From WVXT01 sp964345635 (GTDB taxonomy: Bacteria > UBA6262 > WVXT01), in the NCBI GenBank assembly GCA_964345635.1, contig CAYFRM010000069.1:1-11983 (forward strand): 11,983 nt of DNA, read 5' to 3'. Positions 8,301-11,983 of this stretch are shown piece by piece. How positions within the stretch are numbered: the stretch's first letter is position 1; each line of letters opens with the position of its first letter. A program made the position numbers and the translations under genes. The notes beneath the pieces are model-generated. The model was not told the DNA's origin and did no database searches. It was given only the letters and a program-made list of their open reading frames with translations.

Positions 8301-8461
8301 CCACAGTTGCCTATGGTATCGGTGGACTGGACCCGTTTTTAAGACCTATGGCGCTTGCTATCAGCTGGGGCCTGATGTTCTCTACCAGTCTCACACTGAT
8401 TGTGATTCCTTGTTTCTATTTTATTGTTCAGGACATAAGAAAAATAAAAAGGTCAAGGTGA
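5360..8461 (+). CDS. RND-family efflux permease (AcrB/HAE1-like inner-membrane pump)
   Basis: Proton-driven inner-membrane transporter of the resistance-nodulation-division superfamily, working with the outer-membrane factor just upstream. ATG 5360 overlaps the TolC-type stop as ATGA, with GAAAGGG just before it; the longer TTG frame at 5345 is unnecessary. The 1033-aa length is normal for the family. TM1 is near residues 9-31, followed by the first porter region (GASAEKVEKLVTVPLEEEL). A TM block contains GIVVDDGIIIAEN, with Asp399-Asp400 equivalent to the AcrB Asp407/Asp408 proton relay. A second porter region and TM block carry LILATQFNSLIQP and NDSIVLVDF. At the AcrB Lys940 position the protein has Asn936, followed by Asp937, so the proton-relay network differs from AcrB. 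No periplasmic adaptor gene lies on either side. A hairpin overlaps the stop codon. Substrate unknown. Confidence 0.95.
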   Translation: MKIAQFSVKNSLFVNLLSVAIIVIGFFSLFTLRREAFPPIALKIVTVVTPFRGASAEKVEKLVTVPLEEELKEVENIEEMLSSSDDGLSTILIKVETDVRNMQKVLNDIQRAVDRVADLPQDVTDRPIVTEITMAKMPVIKISLSGDVDETTLRRYADELRDIISDIEGVSTVARSGWRDEEFWVEPEIENMLAYDISFSELAESLRLQNVDIPGGKFTYGGKEYLVKVKGELETKENIENTVIRSDDLGNWVRVKDVASVKGAFSEEETITKVFGMRSIVLTVIKRETGDIIKIVDDVRKEVKKFKNRIPEKIRIATFNDISYYVNRRLTVLSTNGVIGFVFVLILLFLFLKPVSAFMTALGIPISFLITFMVMNYFGLTINLLTLMGLIIVLGIVVDDGIIIAENSYRYIEQGIHPRQAVIEGTGEVARPVIATVLTSIVAFSPLLFMRGMLGSFAKYVPLIIIMALAASLAEAFIILPSHLADFARQVKQDSGKRKSKAFGWVLDRYSSILKKALDNRYKVLLAVIILLTGSFLLARFTVPFILFPASADEVFMIRLEAGPDVSLEKTNTLVSKVERIVDGIPGTCLDAYETVVGRIGEEGGYDPAAKSGSNFAQINVYLTSACTRKETVQNIIQGLRPKVESLAEELKPEGVEKIYFERLTSGPPVGSAIDARIVGEEFGTLKKITDKIKTFVSKIDGVVDVADNYNLGAEEIQVIIDEKMAQRAFLTNSQIAFAIRAAFSGVVATTIKRETAEKEVRVLVRLPEEQKSDPSIFEKIVVANRFNNLVPLKKVAKLNYAQRLRSVKHVDGKRFISVTADVDTKKITSLEANTRIEKEFSDVPVQYPGNSLAFSGERKETMDSVRSLVKAFLVAAILIYLILATQFNSLIQPFVVMFTIPFGLIGVLISLVVHGEPLSFLAMVGFIGLTGVVVNDSIVLVDFVNKRREKMSVQEAVIEAARLRFRPIILTTLTTVCGIATVAYGIGGLDPFLRPMALAISWGLMFSTSLTLIVIPCFYFIVQDIRKIKRSR

Positions 8462-8467
8462 CCTTTT
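8447..8467 (+). terminator. Hairpin over the RND stop codon, possible weak terminator
   Basis: AAAAGGTCA (8447-8455), a loop AGG, then TGACCTTTT (8459-8467) form a perfect 9-bp stem that contains the TGA stop. The T run is short and pairs with the A run, so intrinsic termination would be weak, though it could act in both directions. Its position at the end of a four-gene cluster and before a separate promoter fits a terminator. Confidence 0.5.
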
Positions 8468-8564
8468 CAACCTGCCGAGTGACCGACTCCACTTTTCTTT
8501 CCTGAAGGATCAGTTCCCAATCATTAAGAGCGGTAAGCGAAGAAATATCCCATTGAATAAAAGA

Positions 8565-8593
8565 TTGACATAGACCTTGAAATATGGTATTAA
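8565..8593 (+). promoter_or_regulatory. Promoter of the RRM protein gene
   Basis: A consensus TTGACA (8565-8570), a 17-nt spacer and TATTAA (8588-8593). The start point would be near 8600, leaving an untranslated leader of about 110 nt before the ATG at 8710. Leaders of this length are seen in mRNAs of cold-shock and RNA-binding proteins, where they can control translation. I found no strong hairpin in it by eye. Confidence 0.65.
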
Positions 8594-8709
8594 AATTCTA
8601 AAAGGGACGCTTCGCTGGGGACACAGGAAATAGGCTTTAGCAGAATATATTGGAAAATAAAGGGTCTCAATAAAGATTGTTGATATTGACTGAATTGGAG
8701 GAGGTGAGA

Positions 8710-9000
8710 ATGAACATATACGTAGGTAATTTGTCGCGTGATGTAACCGAAGAAGATTTGCGACAAGCTTTTGAAGCCTTTGGAAAGGTCGAAACCGTCA
8801 GTATCATTAAGGACAAGTTCAGTGGCGAATCTAGAGGATTCGGATTCGTGGAAATGCCCGCCAAAGCCGAGGCCGAGGCGGCTATCGCTGACCTGAATGG
8901 CAAGGAAATAAAGGGACGACCAATCAAGGTTAACGAAGCTCGCCCTCGCCCCGAAGGCCGTCGAGGTGGAGGAAGACGAGGCGGTGGACGGCGCTTCTAA
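8710..9000 (+). CDS. Small RRM-domain RNA-binding protein with Arg/Gly tail
   Basis: Single RNA-recognition-motif protein of the bacterial Rbp type, thought to bind RNA and linked to cold adaptation in cyanobacteria. RNP2 is IYVGNL (residues 3-8) and RNP1 is RGFGFVEM (42-49), with the aromatic residues Tyr4, Phe44 and Phe46 that stack on RNA bases. The domain ends near residue 78 (GRPIKVNEARP), followed by an RGG-like tail (RPEGRRGGGRRGGGRRF), as is common in this group. The 96-aa length is usual. ATG 8710 has a very strong GGAGGAGGTG site directly upstream; the longer frame from 8677 is rejected because it would include that site. It has its own promoter and a long leader. tRNA-Cys begins 37 nt after its stop and could be on the same transcript. 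Confidence 0.95.
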   Translation: MNIYVGNLSRDVTEEDLRQAFEAFGKVETVSIIKDKFSGESRGFGFVEMPAKAEAEAAIADLNGKEIKGRPIKVNEARPRPEGRRGGGRRGGGRRF

Positions 9001-9036
9001 TAAGAGACACTCGGACATAAAGGGTTTTCTGACACT

Positions 9037-9112
9037 GGCGCGGTACCCAAGTGGCTAAGGGAGAGGTCTGCAAAACCTTTATTCGTCGGTTCGAATCCGA
9101 CCCGCGCCTCCA
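9037..9112 (+). tRNA. tRNA-Cys (anticodon GCA)
   Basis: Folds as a full cloverleaf: acceptor GGCGCGG (9037-9043) with CCGCGCC (9102-9108); D stem CCC/GGG (9046-9048, 9059-9061); anticodon stem 9063-9067 with 9075-9079 (one G-U pair); loop CTGCAAA with GCA at 9070-9072; five-base variable loop; T arm GTCGG-TTCGAAT-CCGAC (9085-9101). The discriminator is U (T9109), the identity base for cysteine, and CCA is encoded (9110-9112). That CCA is also the first three bases of a tandem repeat. Confidence 0.96.
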
Positions 9113-9171
9113 GAACCGAAAAAAGTACCTGTCACTTTTTCCAGAACCGAAAAAAGTACCTGTCACTTTTT
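9110..9171. repeat. Exact 31-bp tandem repeat (two copies) at the tRNA-Cys 3' end
   Basis: Two identical 31-bp units, 9110-9140 and 9141-9171, lie head to tail. Each begins CCAGAACCG and ends in a T run. Inside each is an inverted repeat, AAAAAAGT with ACTTTTT around the loop ACCTGTC, so each copy can form an A/T-rich hairpin with a U tail. The first copy starts on the CCA of tRNA-Cys. It could serve as a double terminator between the tRNAs, or be a fragment of a mobile or REP-like repeat; the sequence alone does not decide. Confidence 0.85.
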
Positions 9172-9177
9172 TGTTTG

Positions 9178-9254
9178 GGGCGGTTAGCTCAGGTGGTTAG
9201 AGTGCATGGTTGACATCCATGAGGTCACTGGTTCGAGTCCAGTACCGCCCACCA
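9178..9254 (+). tRNA. tRNA-Val (anticodon GAC)
   Basis: Full cloverleaf: acceptor GGGCGGT (9178-9184) with ACCGCCC (9244-9250); D stem GCTC/GAGT; anticodon stem CATGG (9205-9209) with CCATG (9217-9221); anticodon GAC at 9212-9214; variable loop AGGTC; T arm ACTGG-TTCGAGT-CCAGT (9227-9243). The discriminator is A9251 and CCA is encoded at 9252-9254. It ends 38 nt before the threonyl-tRNA synthetase start, so the two may be co-transcribed. Confidence 0.96.
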
Positions 9255-9292
9255 TTAGTATTAGATTTTTTGATTGTAGTCAGGAGATGCAA

Positions 9293-11035
9293 GTGGCTAG
9301 GAAAAGTGAAAAGATTGAGGAAGATTTGGAGGCACTGCGTCATTCCTGTTCCCATATTATGGCGCACGCGGTTAGTGAACTCTTTCCCGACGTGAAGCTC
9401 GCTATCGGGCCGCCTATTGCCGATGGTTTTTACTATGACTTTGATAAGAAAGAGCCGTTTACTCCGCAGGATTTGGAAAAAATTGCTGAAAAAATGAAGG
9501 AGATTATCAAGAAGAATTATCCTTTCGTTCGCTCGGAGAAGACGAGAGAAGAGGCGTTGCAGTTCTTTGGCGAAAGAGGAGAAAAGTATAAGGTGGAACT
9601 GATTCAGGACCTGGACGACGACAAGGTGACTATCTACGAGCAGGGAGGTTTTGTTGACCTCTGCCGCGGTCCCCATGTCAAGTCCACGGATGAGGTGAAA
9701 TATTTTAAGTTGTTGAGCGTTGCCGGCGCTTACTGGCGGGGCGATGAGAAGAGAGAGAGGCTGCAGAGAATCTACGGGACGGCATTTTTTTCCCAGGAGG
9801 AACTGGATAAATATCTGTATCTCCTGGAAGAAGCCAAGAAGAGGGACCATCGCAAATTAGGAGTTGAGCTTGACCTGTTCAGTATGCACGAGAGGGCAGG
9901 AGCGGGACTCATATACTGGCATCCTAAGGGTTCAAGTATCAGGAAAGTAATAGAAGATTTCTGGGAAAAGGAACATCTGAAGAACGGGTACCAGCTGGTG
10001 GACATTCCCCATATTGCCAGAGTAGATTTATGGCAAACTTCCGGTCACGTAGATTTCTATCAGGAGTATATGTATTCGCCTATGGATATAGAAGGGCAGA
10101 AGTATATAATCAAACCGATGAATTGTCCCGGGCACATACTGATTTATAAAACCAGAGTGAGGAGCTATCGTGAATTGCCCATTCGCTGGGCGGAACTGGG
10201 AACTGTGTATCGTTATGAGCGTTCGGGAGTCCTGCATGGTCTGATGCGCGTTCGCGGGTTTACTCAGGATGACGCCCATATTTTCTGTCGCCCGGAACAG
10301 TTGGAAGATGAGATTGTGGGAGTGATTAAGTTTGTTCTTTTTATGTTAAACACGTTTGGCTTTTCCGATTTTGACGTTGCTTTGAGCACGCGGCCGGAAA
10401 AATATGTGGGAACTCTAGAAAGTTGGGAGAGGGCGGAATATGCATTAAAGAAAGCGCTGGATAAGGTAAAGCTTGCGTACGCGATTAATCCGGGCGAGGG
10501 AGTCTTCTACGGACCGAAAATAGATATAAAAATAAAAGATTCGTTGTGAAGAGCATGGCAATGGTCCACTATCCAGGTAGATTTTAATCTTCCCGAGAGG
10601 TTTGATATGACCTTTATAGACGCCGGCGGGCAGCGTCGCCGGCCGATAATGATTCACCGGGCACTTCTGGGTTCCCTGGAGAGGTTTTTTGGAGTTCTCA
10701 TAGAACATTATGGAGGTGCTTTTCCCGTCTGGCTTGCTCCGGTGCAGGCAACGGTTCTTACCATTACCGATTCAGAAGTGGGGTATGCCGAGAAAGTCTA
10801 TAATAAGTTGAAAGAAAAGTCTATCAGAGTGGAAGCAAATTTTGCCAATGAGAAAATAGATAAGAAGATTCGCGATGCCCAGCTTGAGAAAATTCCCTAT
10901 ATGTTAGTCATCGGGAAGAGGGAGGCGGGAGCAGGGACGGTCGCTGTAAGGAGAAGAGACCGGAAAGACCTGGGTCCGGTTAAGGTTGAGCGGTTCATTG
11001 AAGACATATTGAAGGAAATAGAAGACAAAAAATAA
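9293..11035 (+). CDS. thrS: Threonyl-tRNA synthetase, TGS-less, interrupted by one in-frame TGA
   Basis: Charges tRNA-Thr with threonine in the cytoplasm. GTG 9293 is preferred to ATG 9287 because AGGAG (9282-9286) sits 6 nt before the GTG but abuts the ATG. Reading from it gives 581 codons including the stop, with no N-terminal TGS domain. The editing domain has the HxxxH pair (His17, His21) and CRGPH (Cys124, His128). The catalytic core has MNCPGH (Cys278), motif 2 (RYERSG to RVRGFTQDDAHIFC, His329) and, after the stop, motif 3 MIHRALLGSLERFFG (His455). All three zinc ligands are thus present. The anticodon-binding domain (WLAPVQATVLTITDSE onward) ends at 11035. Codon 419 (10547-10549) is TGA where homologues usually have Gly or Asp (DSL-x-RAWQ); the frame is otherwise unbroken. 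The gene is either truncated, recoded, split into two polypeptides, or carries a sequencing error. No T-box leader is present. Confidence 0.93.
10547..10549 (+). other. In-frame TGA codon inside thrS
   Basis: The frame reads KDSL-TGA-RAWQW-STIQVDFNLPERFD without any shift, so this is a single substitution-type interruption (GGA to TGA would explain it). The following base is A. Two other genes in the window end in TGA, and no other gene contains an internal TGA, so a general code change is unlikely. Confidence 0.95.
10607..11035 (+). CDS. Possible independently started C-terminal ThrRS fragment (motif 3 plus anticodon-binding domain)
   Basis: If the TGA at 10547 terminates translation, ribosomes could restart at ATG 10607, which has GAGAGG at 10595-10600 with a 6-nt spacer. 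The 142-aa product begins MTFIDAGGQRRRPIMIHRALLG and holds catalytic motif 3 with one zinc-ligand His, followed by the complete anticodon-binding domain ending VERFIEDILKEIEDKK. It would lack the about 19 residues between the stop and this ATG (RAWQWSTIQVDFNLPERFD). Function as a separate subunit is speculative. Most likely this is simply the 3' part of thrS. Confidence 0.4.
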   Translation: MTFIDAGGQRRRPIMIHRALLGSLERFFGVLIEHYGGAFPVWLAPVQATVLTITDSEVGYAEKVYNKLKEKSIRVEANFANEKIDKKIRDAQLEKIPYMLVIGKREAGAGTVAVRRRDRKDLGPVKVERFIEDILKEIEDKK

Positions 11036-11079
11036 ATCCGAGTGCCCATAAAGGGCTGCACTACTGCAAGCGAGGTGGG

Positions 11080-11983
11080 ATGAGCAAAGTTACTTTTATT
11101 CAGCCCAGAGCGGATTTTAATGCTTACGGTTTAACCATGGTACCTCTCCTGGGAGCTTTCTATCTGGGCGCAATTCTGAAAAGAGAAGGGCACGACGTTT
11201 CAGTTCTTTCGGAAGATTTTACGAAAGTCTATAATGAAAAGACGGGAAATATTGATAAAGAGTTGTTAAGCTCAGACGTAGTGGGATTTTCCACTATGAC
11301 CTGCACCGCACAGAGAGCTTACCGTATCGCCGATGCCCTCAAGAAGGTCAGACCCAATGTGAGAGTAATTATGGGAGGTCCCCATGTTACCTTTATGGCT
11401 GAGGAAGCATTGCAACATGCCGATACAGTAATAAAAGGAGAGGCGGAAAAGGTAATTTCTGATGTGGTAAGTAATGGTAGAGAGACTTCGCCTGTAGTTG
11501 AGGGAATTCCTGTGCTGGACCTGGACACGCTTTCTTTTCCGGATTTAGGGCTGCTGCGTAACGGGAATGCGAAGTTCAAATATATATCAATCTTAACTTC
11601 CCGAGGATGTCCATACGACTGCGTTTTCTGTTCGGTTACCCGGATGTTCGGGAAGAAGTACCGTTTTCGAAGTTCGGAAAACGTTCTTGAGGAATTGGAA
11701 TTGCGTATCTCACAGGGCTTCGGAAAGTTTTTCTTCTCGGACGATAACTTTACGGCTGACAGAGAGAGGATAAAGGTCTTACTGGAAGAATGTCTGAGAC
11801 GCAAATTGAATTTTAGTTGGACAGCAGAAGTTCGGGTGGACGTAGCAAAGGATACGGAGCTCCTGAAGCTTATGTCCAGAACCAATTGCCGGCTTCTCAT
11901 GGTTGGCTTTGAATCGATTAATCCGGAAACATTGAAATTGTATAAGAAAGGCCAGGGGTTGGATGATATTAAGTATTGTATCA
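11080..11983 (+). CDS. B12-binding-type radical SAM protein (3' partial)
   Basis: The frame runs from ATG 11080 (AGGTGG just upstream, 45 nt after thrS) to the window edge without a stop, giving the first 301 residues. The N-terminal part (MSKVTFIQPR, LGAFYLGAILKREGHDVSVLSEDF, SSDVVGFSTMTCTAQRAY, VIMGGPHVTFMAEEAL, IKGEAE) has the Rossmann-like layout of the B12-binding domain of class B radical SAM enzymes; a DxHxxG cobalamin-ligand motif is not seen. The radical SAM core starts near residue 168 with SRGCPYDCVFCSV, where C177-x3-C181-x2-C184 would hold the 4Fe-4S cluster that cleaves S-adenosylmethionine. FFFSDDNFT and LMVGFESINPETLKLYKKGQ follow, as is usual in this group. Relatives include methyltransferases and cyclases in natural-product, lipid and cofactor pathways. 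The specific reaction cannot be stated without the C-terminus. Confidence 0.92.
   Translation, partial: MSKVTFIQPRADFNAYGLTMVPLLGAFYLGAILKREGHDVSVLSEDFTKVYNEKTGNIDKELLSSDVVGFSTMTCTAQRAYRIADALKKVRPNVRVIMGGPHVTFMAEEALQHADTVIKGEAEKVISDVVSNGRETSPVVEGIPVLDLDTLSFPDLGLLRNGNAKFKYISILTSRGCPYDCVFCSVTRMFGKKYRFRSSENVLEELELRISQGFGKFFFSDDNFTADRERIKVLLEECLRRKLNFSWTAEVRVDVAKDTELLKLMSRTNCRLLMVGFESINPETLKLYKKGQGLDDIKYCI

Noticed and set aside
8290..8505. 71-aa + strand frame overlapping the RND 3' end
   Set aside because: Out of frame within the last TM helices of the RND protein and not similar to any known protein.
9255..9292. T-box riboswitch before thrS
   Set aside because: The space between tRNA-Val and thrS is only 38 nt, too short for a T-box, and lacks its conserved motif.
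9197..9850. 217-aa minus-strand open frame
   Set aside because: Antisense to tRNA-Val and the well-supported threonyl-tRNA synthetase; it is a codon-bias shadow without family features.
10547..10549. UGA read as Gly (Gracilibacteria-type code)
   Set aside because: Only one internal TGA occurs among all the genes, Gly is otherwise encoded by GGN, and two genes end in TGA.
10547..10600. Selenocysteine insertion at the thrS TGA
   Set aside because: The site aligns with Gly/Asp rather than Cys, and only very short stems (about 3 bp) can be drawn just after the TGA.
11319..11900. 193-aa minus-strand open frame
   Set aside because: Antisense to the radical SAM gene, which has clear motifs through the whole stretch.
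1..11983. CRISPR array, insertion sequence or prophage
   Set aside because: No regularly spaced repeats, transposase, integrase or phage genes were seen; the only tandem repeat is the two-copy 31-bp unit.

Overview
The window looks like chromosomal core and accessory DNA from an uncultured Gram-negative bacterium. A TolC-type outer-membrane protein implies a double membrane. The RRM-type RNA-binding protein, the DUF72 protein, the dodecin-like protein and the mosaic gene order suit an environmental candidate-phylum lineage (Omnitrophota-like is a guess only). TAG, TAA and TGA all end genes here, so the standard bacterial code is assumed. Almost everything reads on the + strand.

Layout. (1) 1-1651: 3' part of a membrane-anchored GAF-domain histidine kinase whose N-terminus lies outside the window, followed by a DUF72 protein (1691-2581). 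(2) 2582-2957: a non-coding gap ending in a near-consensus sigma70-type promoter (2880-2908). It precedes a tight cluster: a dodecin fused to three CxxC-x8-[H/Y]LC repeats (2958-3404), a pyrimidine-dimer glycosylase/AP-lyase family protein (3419-3856), a TolC-family outer-membrane factor (3876-5363) and an RND efflux permease (5360-8461). The gaps are at most 19 nt and the last pair overlaps by ATGA, so I read these four as one operon. An A/T-flanked hairpin sits on the RND stop codon. (3) 8462-9000: an RRM protein with its own TTGACA-type promoter and a leader of about 110 nt. (4) 9037-9254: tRNA-Cys(GCA) and tRNA-Val(GAC), separated by an exact tandem 31-bp repeat that starts at the encoded CCA of tRNA-Cys. 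(5) 9293-11035: threonyl-tRNA synthetase (no TGS domain) carrying one in-frame TGA between its catalytic motifs 2 and 3. (6) 11080-end: a B12-binding-type radical SAM protein, cut by the window edge.

Functionally, the second block may couple a stress or flavin/metal-linked small protein, UV-damage repair and export. The adaptor (membrane fusion) subunit normally found with an OMF-RND pair is absent here. The most unusual items are the dodecin/zinc-repeat fusion, the stop codon inside an essential synthetase gene, the Gln next to the phospho-accepting His of the kinase, and the repeat fused to a tRNA 3' end.
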